NCBI RefSeq assembly: GCF_051235805.1
Contig: NZ_JBPNXV010000003.1
Location: forward strand, 1 to 64,000
Reading direction: 5' to 3'
Source of the DNA: Pseudothermotoga_B sp051235805
GTDB lineage: Bacteria; Thermotogota; Thermotogae; Thermotogales; DSM-5069
Length of the DNA stretch: 64,000 nucleotides
Position numbers and translations under genes: made by a program. Positions 8,746 through 17,259 of this stretch are shown here, in pieces. The notes under the pieces are model-generated. The model did no database searches. It saw only the letters and a list, made by a program, of their open reading frames with translations, and was not told where the DNA came from. How positions within the stretch are numbered: the first letter of the stretch is position 1; every line of letters begins with the position of its first letter.

Positions 8746-9979
8746 AAGATGGCTCGAAGTTGAGCTTGCCGTTATGCAGGCTTACGAAGAGATTGGCGTG
8801 ATTCCACAGGGCATCACAAGAAAAGCAAAAGAGAATGCGAAAATAGACTTAAATCTGTTCAGGGAACTGGAAAAGCAAACAGATCATGAAGTCATAGCCT
8901 TTGTGAAGATGGCAACAAAAAACATGGCGGAAGAAGCCAGATTCTTTCACTATGGACTGACATCTTCCGACATCATAGATACAGCACTTTCGCTCACCCT
9001 TGTGAAGGCTTGTGACATTCTTCTGAGTCAGATGAAAGAACTGCTAAGAATCTTGTGGAAAGTTGCCGTTGAACACAAGTACACCGTAACCATTGGCAGA
9101 ACACACGGAGTTCACGCTGAACCAACAACCTTTGGTTTGAAGGTTTTGAACTGGTACGCTGAGATGAAGAGAAATTACGAAAGACTCACCTTTTCAAGAG
9201 AGCAGATATCCTTTGGCAAGATAAGTGGAGCTGTGGGAAACTACGCAAATGTGCCACCAAAGGTCGAAGAACTCGCACTCAGTAAACTTGGGCTGAAACC
9301 AGCACCAGTGTCAAGTCAAATAGTCAACAGAGACCACCATGCTTACTTGATAATGAATTTAGCCTTAGTCGCTGCAGGAATTGAAAGAATTGCAACCGAG
9401 ATCAGACATCTTCAGAAAACAGAGGTACTTGAAGCTCAGGAGCCTTTTAAAGAAGGGCAGAAAGGTTCCAGTGCGATGCCTCACAAACAAAATCCTATAC
9501 TGTGTGAAAGATTGTGTGGTCTTTCAAGAGTCATGAGATCTTTCGTGTCTGTTGCTCTTGAGAATATCACCTTGTGGCACGAGAGAGACATCTCTCACTC
9601 TTCAGCAGAAAGATACATCTTGCCAGATGCTACCCAAACACTCCACTATATGTTGGTGAAATCGAAGTATTTGCTCGAGAATTTAGTCGTGTACAAGGAG
9701 AGAATGCAAAAAAATCTCGAAATAACCAACGGTCTTGTGTATTCTCAAAGGCTGATGCTCGCTTTGATAGACAAAGGGTTAACCCGCAATGAGGCTTATG
9801 ATCTGGTTCAATCACTATCATTAAAGTGTTGGCAAACCAATGAACATCTGAAAGATCTGGTGAAGAAAAATGTGAATCTTTTGCAAGACGAGGAAATTAA
9901 TTCCATCTTTGAACCAAGTTATTATTTGAAATATGTCGATGAAATCTACGAGAGATTTCAAGGAGAGTGTGTCTTATGA
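8684..9979 (+). CDS. purB: Adenylosuccinate lyase
   Basis: 431 residues. Catalyses two purine steps: SAICAR to AICAR plus fumarate, and adenylosuccinate to AMP plus fumarate. The fumarase/aspartase superfamily signature GSSAMPHKQNP is at about 262-272, with TSSDIIDTA (about 87-95) and GRTHGVHAEPT (about 138-148) carrying the catalytic His. Starts at one of two tandem GTG codons (8684 or 8687) after AGGAGG at 8671. It overlaps the preceding membrane-protein gene by 62 bp and ends in ATGA with purA, the next enzyme needed for AMP synthesis, so the pair is coupled. Confidence 0.97.
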   Translation: MVERYALSPMKELWDQRTTLERWLEVELAVMQAYEEIGVIPQGITRKAKENAKIDLNLFRELEKQTDHEVIAFVKMATKNMAEEARFFHYGLTSSDIIDTALSLTLVKACDILLSQMKELLRILWKVAVEHKYTVTIGRTHGVHAEPTTFGLKVLNWYAEMKRNYERLTFSREQISFGKISGAVGNYANVPPKVEELALSKLGLKPAPVSSQIVNRDHHAYLIMNLALVAAGIERIATEIRHLQKTEVLEAQEPFKEGQKGSSAMPHKQNPILCERLCGLSRVMRSFVSVALENITLWHERDISHSSAERYILPDATQTLHYMLVKSKYLLENLVVYKERMQKNLEITNGLVYSQRLMLALIDKGLTRNEAYDLVQSLSLKCWQTNEHLKDLVKKNVNLLQDEEINSIFEPSYYLKYVDEIYERFQGECVL

Positions 9980-11178
9980 AAGCTACTGTGGTTGGGCTTC
10001 AATGGGGTGACGAAGGCAAAGGAAAGGTTGTCACTTATCTTTCAAGAGATTATGATTGCGTGGTGAGGTATTCAGGTGGAAGCAATGCTGGACACACGGT
10101 AGACTATGGTGATTTCAAAATCGTACACCATCTGTTGCCATCTGCAGATCTCAAAAGGCAAAGAATGATGTACATAGGTCCCGGTGTCGTGGTAGATTTA
10201 GATGTATTACTTCAGGAGATTGAGCAGATCGATCAGTACCTGCCGTACGCACGGAGATTACTCAGAATATCAAAGCAAGCCCACGTAGTGGTGCCTTTTT
10301 ATAAACAATTAGACGAAGCACTCGACAAAGCTCGTTTGAGCGCAATAGGTACAACCAGGAGGGGCATAGGCTTGTCCTATGCAAATCGCGCCCTTAGATG
10401 TGGTCTGAGATTTCAAGATCTTGAGAACCCTCAGAGGGCAAAAGATCTTCTTCAAGAGTTGGCAAGGATATGGAAAATCTCCATCGACTGCGAAGAAATC
10501 TTGAACGAAATGCTCACTAAGTATGACCTTGTTCGTGACCTTATGATAGACAGCATCGAAGCAGTGAAGGTCCTGAGGGACAAGAATCTTCTTTTTGAGG
10601 GTACGCAGGGGGTTCTCTTAGACGTCGATGTAGGAACGTATCCATACGTGACATCTACCAACTGCTCGAGCACGGGTGTTCAAGCAGGGTTTTCTTGGCC
10701 AGTTAAGGTGGATCAGATCTATGGCGTTATGAAAGCTTACACAACGAGGGTTGGAGAAGGACCTTTTCCAACAGAACTCAAAGGTGAAGAACAAGAAAAA
10801 CTGCGTAAACTCGGAGGAGAGTACGGCGCTACAACAGGAAGACCCAGAAGGTGTGGTTGGTTAGACCTCGTACTTCTGAGATATGCGATTGAATCTTCCG
10901 GTTGCAGCTCTTTGATAATGACAAAGGCAGATGTTCTAACGGCGTATGAGAAAGTACCTGTCTGTGTTGCATACAAAATCAACGGCAGAACCTTAGGAGA
11001 AATAAACAATCTCTCAAATATCGACGAAATTGAACCTGTCTACGAGCTGTTCGATGGCTGGAAATCACTGCATTCACCAGAGTTTGAGAGATTTGTCGCC
11101 AGAATCGAGAAGGAACTTGAGATCAAATTCAGTTATATCTCTACTGGTCCAAGGGTTGATGAAATAATCAAAATCTGA
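9976..11178 (+). CDS. purA: Adenylosuccinate synthetase
   Basis: 400 residues. Uses GTP to join IMP and aspartate into adenylosuccinate, the substrate of the adjacent PurB. Motifs: WGDEGKGK (about 10-17, P-loop with catalytic Asp), GGSNAGHTV (catalytic His, about 35-43), a threonine-rich IMP contact region (IGTTRRGIG) and TTGRPRRCGW near 290. ATG at 9976 after AAGGAGAG overlaps the purB stop by 4 bp; a GTG at 9967 is less likely. At 400 residues it is shorter than the roughly 430 of E. coli PurA. Confidence 0.97.
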   Translation: MKATVVGLQWGDEGKGKVVTYLSRDYDCVVRYSGGSNAGHTVDYGDFKIVHHLLPSADLKRQRMMYIGPGVVVDLDVLLQEIEQIDQYLPYARRLLRISKQAHVVVPFYKQLDEALDKARLSAIGTTRRGIGLSYANRALRCGLRFQDLENPQRAKDLLQELARIWKISIDCEEILNEMLTKYDLVRDLMIDSIEAVKVLRDKNLLFEGTQGVLLDVDVGTYPYVTSTNCSSTGVQAGFSWPVKVDQIYGVMKAYTTRVGEGPFPTELKGEEQEKLRKLGGEYGATTGRPRRCGWLDLVLLRYAIESSGCSSLIMTKADVLTAYEKVPVCVAYKINGRTLGEINNLSNIDEIEPVYELFDGWKSLHSPEFERFVARIEKELEIKFSYISTGPRVDEIIKI

Positions 11179-11191
11179 GGGGGTGAGGTCC

Positions 11192-11710
11192 TTGGAATTA
11201 CTCGAGGCGATCAAAACAAGAAGAAGCATAAGACACTATGAACCTACGGATGTCCCAAAGGAGACTGTCCAGCAAATCCTGCAGTTAGCCTTGAATGCTC
11301 CAAGCGCAGGGAACAAGCAACCATGGCGGATACATGCTGTGCACAATCCTACACTGCGAAAACACCTGAGCGACGCAGCAGGTGGACAGTTTTTTCTCAT
11401 GGAGGCTCCCTGGGTCATCTGTATAGTTGCAGTTCCTGAGGAAAGTGCTTCAAGGTATGGTGAAAGAGGCAGAACTCTTTACTGCATTCAAGACACGGCG
11501 GCATTGGTTACGCACATTATTCTGATTGCCAGGAACTTTGGGCTTGACACATGCTGGGTAGGGGCTTTTGACGAAAAGAAGGCTGCAGAGATTCTCCAGT
11601 TGCCAGCAGGACACAGATGTGTTGCCATGATTCCACTTGGCTATGCAGCTGAGCCAAGAAAGGATCGCCCCAGAAAACCACTGAATGAGATAACAACATT
11701 TTATGAGTGA
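11192..11710 (+). CDS. Nitroreductase-family flavoprotein
   Basis: About 172 residues. FMN-binding nitroreductase fold: an N-terminal RRSIRHYEPTDVP (about 10-22) and NAPSAGNKQPW (about 35-45) provide the phosphate and isoalloxazine contacts; GLDTCWVGAFD and MIPLGYAAEPRKDRPRKPL near the C terminus are typical. Likely NAD(P)H-dependent, physiological substrate unknown. A GTG at 11183 opens the frame, but it lies inside the ribosome site GGGGGTGA, so the TTG at 11192 is preferred. It lies between purA (13 bp) and argF (12 bp) in one run. Confidence 0.88.
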   Translation: MELLEAIKTRRSIRHYEPTDVPKETVQQILQLALNAPSAGNKQPWRIHAVHNPTLRKHLSDAAGGQFFLMEAPWVICIVAVPEESASRYGERGRTLYCIQDTAALVTHIILIARNFGLDTCWVGAFDEKKAAEILQLPAGHRCVAMIPLGYAAEPRKDRPRKPLNEITTFYE

Positions 11711-11722
11711 GGAGGGTATAAG

Positions 11723-12664
11723 ATGGCAGTAAACATCACCGGAAGATCACTACTAACCTTGCTCGAGTACTCACCGGAAGAGATCAGCTTTCTGTTGGAT
11801 CTCTCGGCACAGGTAAAACGAGAGAGCAGAGCAAAGGTAATCCACAGAAGATTTGCTGGCAAAACATTGGCTATGATCTTCGAAAAGCGTTCCACCAGAA
11901 CGAGATTGGCTTTTGAAACAGCCTTTGCCGAAGAAGGAGGTCACCCAATCTTTTTGTCAATCCAGGACATTCAACTTGGTGCAAAGGAATCTATAGAGGA
12001 CACAGCAAGGGTCCTTGGCAGAATGGTTGACGCGATAATGTTTCGCGGATACAAGCAAGAAACAGTCGAAGCCTTGGCAAAGTATTCCGGAGTACCCGTT
12101 TACAATGGACTAACAGATGTATATCACCCAACACAAGTACTTGCTGATTTGATGACGGTCCAGGAAACTTTTGGAAGACTGAGAGGTGTAAAACTGGTCT
12201 TCATGGGCGATGGACGAAACAACATGGCGAATTCACTCATGATAGGATGTGCAAAGATGGGTATGCACTATGTGATATCTTCTCCCAAGGAACTCAAACC
12301 AGAGGAAAGCCTTTTGAGGACCTGTCTTGAAGTTGCCTCAGAAACGCAAGCCAAAATAGAGATAATAGAGGACCCACAAAAGGCAGTGGAGGGAGCAGAC
12401 GTCATATACACAGATGTGTGGGCATCGATGGGCGAAGAAAGTAAACAACAAGAACGCGAAAGACTCCTCAGACCCTACCAAGTGAACGATGCGATTATGA
12501 AAAGTACTGGCAAGAGAGAAACTATCTTCTTGCACTGTCTGCCAGCTGTCAAAGGACAAGAGGTAACATTCGAGGTAATTGAAGGAAAACAAAGCCGCGT
12601 TTGGGATGAAGCTGAAAACAGAAAACACACTATAAAAGCGCTGATGATTGCCACACTTTTGTAA
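11723..12664 (+). CDS. argF: Ornithine carbamoyltransferase
   Basis: 313 residues. Transfers the carbamoyl group to ornithine to give citrulline. Carbamoyl-phosphate motif FEKRSTRTR (about 53-61), HPTQVLADL (about 135-143), DGRNNMANS (ornithine side) and HCLPA (about 272-276) identify OTC and not aspartate carbamoyltransferase. Start ATG after GAGGAGGG. It is the last gene of the plus-strand run and is followed by a strong hairpin. No other arginine gene is nearby apart from argS. Confidence 0.96.
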   Translation: MAVNITGRSLLTLLEYSPEEISFLLDLSAQVKRESRAKVIHRRFAGKTLAMIFEKRSTRTRLAFETAFAEEGGHPIFLSIQDIQLGAKESIEDTARVLGRMVDAIMFRGYKQETVEALAKYSGVPVYNGLTDVYHPTQVLADLMTVQETFGRLRGVKLVFMGDGRNNMANSLMIGCAKMGMHYVISSPKELKPEESLLRTCLEVASETQAKIEIIEDPQKAVEGADVIYTDVWASMGEESKQQERERLLRPYQVNDAIMKSTGKRETIFLHCLPAVKGQEVTFEVIEGKQSRVWDEAENRKHTIKALMIATLL

Positions 12665-12669
12665 ATGAC

Positions 12670-12703
12670 AAATAAAAAACGGAGCCTTCTGGCTCCGTTT
12701 CAA
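12670..12703. terminator. Bidirectional terminator, argF / cold shock gene
   Basis: AAACGGAGCC (12677-12686), loop TTCT, GGCTCCGTTT (12691-12700): a perfect 10-bp stem flanked by A/T runs on both sides, lying between two convergent genes. Confidence 0.9.
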
Positions 12704-12714
12704 TTGTGTTCGAC

Positions 12715-12918
12715 TCAGTTTACTGGAACTACGTTGACTGCCTGAGGTCCTTTGCTTCCCTGCTGAACTTCGAATTGGACCTTTTGACCTTCTTTGAGTG
12801 TCTTAAAACCATCAGACTTGATCGCAGAGAAGTGTACAAATACGTCCTCTCCACCTTCCTTGGTGATAAAACCGTAGCCTTTCTTTGAATCGAACCACTT
12901 AACTGTTCCTTTGAACAT
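12715..12918 (-). CDS. Cold shock protein (CspA family)
   Basis: 67 residues, one OB-fold cold-shock domain binding single-stranded nucleic acid, usually acting as an RNA chaperone. RNP1 KGYGFI (residues 13-18) and RNP2 VFVHF (26-30) are intact. Start ATG after TAGGAGGAATCAGC. It shares a terminator with argF and has its own promoter; the transcript is predicted to begin with a hairpin. Confidence 0.97.
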   Translation of the reverse strand: MFKGTVKWFDSKKGYGFITKEGGEDVFVHFSAIKSDGFKTLKEGQKVQFEVQQGSKGPQAVNVVPVN

Positions 12919-12938
12919 GCTGATTCCTCCTAAACTGT

Positions 12939-12989
12939 GGCGGTCATCCGCCGGCGTTGATTTTATGATAACACGCCTGCATAAGTAAA
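12939..12989 (-). promoter_or_regulatory. Promoter and 5'-terminal hairpin of cold shock gene
   Basis: Minus strand TTTACT (12984-12989), 18-bp spacer, TAAAAT (12960-12965). A start about 7 bp on (near 12953) would place GGCGG-ATGA-CCGCC (12939-12952) at the very 5' end of the mRNA, 20 nt ahead of the start codon and just before the ribosome site. Confidence 0.5.
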
Positions 12990-13072
12990 CTTATCTATGA
13001 TTGAAGAAAACATAGTTGCGCCATCATATTGTTACAAAAGACAGTTAGAAGTTCACCTTAACCTAATTGCAC

Positions 13073-14245
13073 TCACAAGCACTTTGCAGTCGGCGCAGAG
13101 TCTTTGTTCAGATTGAGTGAATCGTACGCCGCCTTCATTCTCTGCAGCACTTGTATCAGTAATTCTCTATCACAAGCGATGTTCAGTCTAACGGAGTTAG
13201 GATCACCAAAATCAGAACCAGGATTTAGATAAACTCGTGCCTTTTCAAGGAAGAATCTCTGTGGATCTTGTAACTTCAGCTTCGAACAGTCTAACCACAT
13301 AAGAAAAGTTGCCTCCGGCAACTCTACTTCTATCAACGGCATTTCCTTGGTGATGTACTGATAAGCAAAATCTCGGTTGTCTTGCAAGCATTTGATCAAA
13401 TTGTTCAACCAATCCTCGCCGTGCTTATACGCTGCTAATAAACCTTCCAATCCAAAAACGTTGCCTGTCGTGAGTTCAAGCCTTTCGACAAAGGAATTGT
13501 ACAACTTTCTGATCTCACCGTCTGGTATAACACCGTAGGAATTCGTAAGTCCTGGTATATTGAAAGTTTTCCCAGGTGAGTTTAGAACAATTGCCTTCGA
13601 TCTTCCAACCTTCAAAACAGACGTAAAACTATAAGGACTATAGACGATATCCGCGTGTATCTCATCACTCACGATTATGATATCCCGAGACGATGCCAGG
13701 TTGTAAAGTTTCTCAAGTTCTTCTTTAGTCCAAACCCTTCCAACGGGGTTGTGCGGGTTTGATAGTATCAGCAACTTGGTTCTGCCATCTATGAGCTTTA
13801 CCAAACCATCGAAATCCATCTCATAGCCTTTTGCTGTTTTTATTAGCCTATTTTCACAGACAACTCTGTTGTTCTTTTCGATCACATGAAAGAATGGCGG
13901 GTACACTGGTGGTTGAATTACTATCTTATCACCTGGTTCAGTGAGGACATTCACCAAAACGGCGATCATTGGGACAACACCTGGACCATCGACAATCCAT
14001 TCAGGCTTTATCTCGCAACTGTATCTACGCCTGTACCAATCAACAATCGCATCGTAGTAAGCACGAGAACGAAAGGTATAACCAAAGACACCATGCTGAA
14101 TTCGCTTCTCAAATGCTTCAATTATCGTTGGTGCACTCTGAAAGTCCATGTCGGCAATCCACGCTGGAATAACATCCTGACCGTACTTGCTCATAATTAG
14201 ATCGTACTTCACACAATTGGTGTTCGTTCTTTTGACACTGATCAT
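13073..14245 (-). CDS. PLP-dependent C-S lyase / aminotransferase, PatB/MalY type
   Basis: 390 residues, fold-type I PLP enzyme. IPAWIADMDFQSAP (about 26-39) is the hallmark of the MalY/PatB branch (cystathionine beta-lyase activity), with NPHNPVGRVW (about 165-174), VSDEIHADIVY (about 198-208) and NSPGKTFNIPGL (about 229-240) carrying the Schiff-base lysine. It likely cleaves cystathionine or cysteine to pyruvate, ammonia and a thiol. Starts with ATG after AAGGATGTGAT. Alone between the cold shock gene and the radical SAM cassette; 63 bp separate it from the latter, so partial co-transcription is possible. Aminotransferase activity cannot be excluded. Confidence 0.9.
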   Translation of the reverse strand: MISVKRTNTNCVKYDLIMSKYGQDVIPAWIADMDFQSAPTIIEAFEKRIQHGVFGYTFRSRAYYDAIVDWYRRRYSCEIKPEWIVDGPGVVPMIAVLVNVLTEPGDKIVIQPPVYPPFFHVIEKNNRVVCENRLIKTAKGYEMDFDGLVKLIDGRTKLLILSNPHNPVGRVWTKEELEKLYNLASSRDIIIVSDEIHADIVYSPYSFTSVLKVGRSKAIVLNSPGKTFNIPGLTNSYGVIPDGEIRKLYNSFVERLELTTGNVFGLEGLLAAYKHGEDWLNNLIKCLQDNRDFAYQYITKEMPLIEVELPEATFLMWLDCSKLKLQDPQRFFLEKARVYLNPGSDFGDPNSVRLNIACDRELLIQVLQRMKAAYDSLNLNKDSAPTAKCL

Positions 14246-14308
14246 ACGCCATCACATCCTTTTCTTTTGATTCACCAACAGCATTTTATCCTATGAATAA
14301 ACATAAAA

Positions 14309-15253
14309 TTATGATTTCTCGATTTTTGACACATATGTGTACGCTTGACTCATCTTCGCAGAATTATAGATGTGTTTCATTACGTACTGACCACAGTTGC
14401 TACCTATCCTGTTCTCTTCGAGTTCACCAACACTCAGAATGACTTCAAAACCAAATTTTCTCAAATCGTCAACAAATGCTCTATGGGTAACTGGATAACC
14501 GCTTGAAAGATCTACATCGGATTCAAAGTTGTTGATTGATGCACTGTATGTAGGGTTCACAGGCGTGATCTTTATCAAAAACTTGCTCGCAGAGAAGATG
14601 TCAGCAATCTTCTTTGCACTCACCTTTGCCTTGCTTGAGAGTGCAAAATTCAATGTTATCTTTCTGTCAAACAGTTCTACAAACCTTTCACCATAGGCTG
14701 ATATCTGCTTGAGCGGCCACTTTTTTATTGGAATGATCTTGTTACGCTGATCTTCATCTGTGGAATGTATGGAAAATTGAAGCTGAAATCTTCCTTCGTA
14801 ATACTTTTGCTTTATCTTCAGCAACTGCTCAAAAAACTCATCACACCCACATGGTGCTACAGTCGATATTGATGGTATCAGATTTTCATAACTGGAAGTC
14901 TTCTCAAGCACAACTAAAACATCTTTATTGAACGCGGGTTCGCCGACTCTTGCAAATTGTATTTTGAATTTCTTGACTTTCACAATTCGATCTGGAAAGT
15001 AATTTTCTACAAGGAAGTCTATCTGCTCAAGCATTTCATCACTTGTTAGTTTCCCTTTGTAATAGCCTGCGGCATCACACATCAGACATCCCACAGGACA
15101 ACCTTTCAGCGTAGAGATGATCAGAACCCATTTTTCTTCTCTCGGAACGGCTGGTTGAACAGACTGGACAAACTCTACAATACTTCCCTTCGAGGTTTCG
15201 CCCACATAAACAGTGGCTATATCATCTCTGCCGTACTTGGCAATTATTCTCAT
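14309..15253 (-). CDS. RlmN-like radical SAM protein
   Basis: 314 residues. GCPVGCLMC (about 52-60) is the C-x3-C-x2-C ligand set of the SAM-cleaving [4Fe-4S] cluster. The order of other motifs follows RlmN/Cfr: RVGEP (about 102, for GMGEP), SISTVAP, FSIHSTDEDQRNKIIPI (for LAxSLHAP..RNxxxPI), LIKITPVNPT, and NCGQY (about 285), matching the cysteine that RlmN methylates to carry the methyl group. The usual N-terminal helical domain of RlmN (about 80-100 residues) is missing and the motifs are degenerate, so this is probably not the housekeeping 23S A2503 methylase. It lies 4 bp after a flavoprotein gene in a three-gene unit; the flavoprotein could supply electrons. Confidence 0.85.
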   Translation of the reverse strand: MRIIAKYGRDDIATVYVGETSKGSIVEFVQSVQPAVPREEKWVLIISTLKGCPVGCLMCDAAGYYKGKLTSDEMLEQIDFLVENYFPDRIVKVKKFKIQFARVGEPAFNKDVLVVLEKTSSYENLIPSISTVAPCGCDEFFEQLLKIKQKYYEGRFQLQFSIHSTDEDQRNKIIPIKKWPLKQISAYGERFVELFDRKITLNFALSSKAKVSAKKIADIFSASKFLIKITPVNPTYSASINNFESDVDLSSGYPVTHRAFVDDLRKFGFEVILSVGELEENRIGSNCGQYVMKHIYNSAKMSQAYTYVSKIEKS

Positions 15254-15257
15254 CCTT

Positions 15258-16040
15258 TCACCCCTCTAATATCTTCATCGCTGTCTCTATAGCTTGTCCT
15301 ACAGCGATGCTCATTTGCCTGTGACAGCCTCGAGCGTCTCCAACTATGTGTATGCTGTCACCCTCTCTCACGAAAGACAGATTCGGTATTCTTCCTATGC
15401 ATATCAACAAAGCATCAAAGGCATACTCTGATTTAGATGTTCTCAAGACAAGTTTGTCACTTTGAATTGCACCAACAATAGGTTCTACAGGATGATAAAC
15501 AACATTTGATCGCTCAACCAGATCTCTGAGTCTCTTTACTGCTTTTATCTTATCGGTTCTATTGAATATGTGAACTGACTTTATGCCATTTTCAAAGGCT
15601 TTCAGCGCTCCATCAAAAGCTGCATCACCTGCACCAAGAATTGCTAATGATTCAATAGTCCTGGGAAGATATCTATACTCGCACACAACATTGTTACTGA
15701 CTTCGAGATTTAAGAGTCTCTTTGGTAATGTACCGCTCGCTACGATGATCTTATCGAAAAAATATTCCCTTTGATTAGTTACAATCCTGTGGTCACAAAC
15801 AGTTGCAACCTTCTCATGATGAAAATCTATTGAATGTTCATGCAAAGCCTGCTTCAGCCTTTCAGCAACCTTTTCACCGCCGCACGCAGTCATGAACGGC
15901 ACGTTTTCAATTCTCCAAGCGTTTGTAATGAGCCCACCTACGGAATTCTTTTCGAAAATCGTAACCCTTGCACCACAACGCTTGAGAAAAACAGCAGCCG
16001 AAACACCAGCCGGACCAGCTCCTACGATCCCAACATGCAT
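15258..16040 (-). CDS. Thioredoxin-reductase-like FAD/NAD(P) oxidoreductase without CxxC
   Basis: 260 residues. N-terminal FAD-binding Rossmann motif GIVGAGPAGVSAA (4-16), an internal nucleotide-binding motif LAILGAGDAAFDGA (about 136-149) and a C-terminal FAD-contact GDARG (about 231). The architecture is that of low-molecular-weight thioredoxin reductases, but the protein is 50 residues short and the redox CxxC expected between the two dinucleotide motifs is absent (only VVCEYR is there). It therefore cannot use the normal dithiol relay and may pass electrons to a partner, plausibly the radical SAM protein encoded 4 bp downstream. It overlaps the upstream cysteine hydrolase gene by 19 bp. 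Confidence 0.85.
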   Translation of the reverse strand: MHVGIVGAGPAGVSAAVFLKRCGARVTIFEKNSVGGLITNAWRIENVPFMTACGGEKVAERLKQALHEHSIDFHHEKVATVCDHRIVTNQREYFFDKIIVASGTLPKRLLNLEVSNNVVCEYRYLPRTIESLAILGAGDAAFDGALKAFENGIKSVHIFNRTDKIKAVKRLRDLVERSNVVYHPVEPIVGAIQSDKLVLRTSKSEYAFDALLICIGRIPNLSFVREGDSIHIVGDARGCHRQMSIAVGQAIETAMKILEG

Positions 16041-16597
16041 TCTATCTCACCTGCTGAGGATATGATAGCAAAACCATGTGCCATGCTCTTCAACGAAGAA
16101 AAATGATAAAAATCGTCTTTGTCCCAACAAGCATCCTCTACAACAATGAGTTCATACCCTTTCACAAAGGCACTTCGCACAGTCGTTTCAACACACAGAT
16201 GAGTCATTACGCCACAGACAACCAACTGGTTCACCTGCTTTTTCTTAAGAGATTCCTCAAGTTCTGTCATATGGAAAGCGTCGTACGAGTCTTTGTATAT
16301 GACCTGTGCTTGAACTGGCTTTATCGATAACTGGATTTGCTTTCCTTCTACAGAATTTCCCCACCATCGCTTCATCGCATCACTGTTGCCTTTATGAACA
16401 GTGCAAAAAATCGGTAGTGATCTTTCCTCGAAAACTTTCAAGAGACTGTTAACCTTCTGAAGTGCATTCTCAACTCCGTGCAAATAAGCCTCGCTTTGAG
16501 GATCACAGAAATACCTCTGTGCATCGATTACTAACAACGCCACACGATCTACATCTATCCTGCAAGGATGCTTCTTTCTCTCCCTGGTGAAGAACAT
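16022..16597 (-). CDS. Isochorismatase-family cysteine hydrolase
   Basis: About 191 residues from an ATG at 16597 that follows GGAGGGGAG; the longer frame to 16648 lacks a ribosome site. Catalytic triad is visible as LLVIDAQRYF (Asp, about 20-29), a Lys in VIYKDSYDAF (about 105) and THLCVETTVRSAF (Cys, about 138-150) after the cis-peptide GVMTH. Members hydrolyse isochorismate, nicotinamide or other amides; the substrate is not predictable here. First gene of the unit with the flavoprotein and radical SAM genes, with its own promoter. Confidence 0.88.
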   Translation of the reverse strand: MFFTRERKKHPCRIDVDRVALLVIDAQRYFCDPQSEAYLHGVENALQKVNSLLKVFEERSLPIFCTVHKGNSDAMKRWWGNSVEGKQIQLSIKPVQAQVIYKDSYDAFHMTELEESLKKKQVNQLVVCGVMTHLCVETTVRSAFVKGYELIVVEDACWDKDDFYHFSSLKSMAHGFAIISSAGEIECMLGS

Positions 16598-16630
16598 CAA
16601 CTCCCCTCCACGGAAAATTCTACCGCTGAC

Positions 16631-16659
16631 AAAATAGTCCAAGACCAACTGCGTCTCAA
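16631..16659 (-). promoter_or_regulatory. Promoter of the hydrolase-flavoprotein-radical SAM unit
   Basis: Minus strand TTGAGA (16654-16659), 17-bp spacer, TATTTT (16631-16636), 34 bp before the ATG at 16597. Confidence 0.5.
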
Positions 16660-16742
16660 AAGCCTTTCAGTGCAGCCTTTTATCTGCACAGCTCTCGGCG
16701 AGATCAACAGCAAAACGAAATCACACTCTGATTCATTTGAAT

Positions 16743-17033
16743 TCAACGCCAATAACGTTTTAACATCTTCTTCACAGCTTCCCACAAGCCCATCAAGTCT
16801 TGCCCTCTTGTTTCATATATTTCGTCCATTCTTGGCAGTCCGAAAAGACTGAAAGACACCTTTCTCGTACTTACACCGTTTAGAGTTTTTATAATGTATG
16901 ATATGTGATGATAGAGCGAACAGTCCATGAGCGAATGAACACCGTTTGCGTCTGTTTGGAAAGCTAATATCTCTGTGCTTCGCTCACGCGCAACTTCGTT
17001 CTTTGATGAATCTGGGTCATTTTGTTTCACCAT
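16743..17033 (-). CDS. Unrecognised ORF, possible gene remnant
   Basis: 96 codons, starting MVKQNDPDSSKNEV and ending VKKMLKRYWR. I do not recognise the family. The composition is protein-like rather than a shadow of another gene (nothing credible is on the other strand), but there is no Shine-Dalgarno sequence before the ATG and no stop-linked neighbour. It may be the surviving C-terminal part of a decayed gene. The rest of the stretch 16660-17259 holds nothing else that I can support. Confidence 0.3.
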   Translation of the reverse strand: MVKQNDPDSSKNEVARERSTEILAFQTDANGVHSLMDCSLYHHISYIIKTLNGVSTRKVSFSLFGLPRMDEIYETRGQDLMGLWEAVKKMLKRYWR

Positions 17034-17259
17034 CTCTGCAAGGAACTAATACCAGCACTTTTATTTGTGTCTAAACATAAGAGAGTGCGAGCGCCGTCAA
17101 AGTTCAACTTTGAATCATTTCTTATTCTTTGCTTGAAGACCGTAGTGATACTTCCAACTCCTGTGTTCTATTGAAGGCTTCGAAAAAATTCTCTGCTTTC
17201 GCCTGCGCAAAGGAATTGATATAATTTTCAAAATAGATTGCTGAGGAGAGTGACGATGC

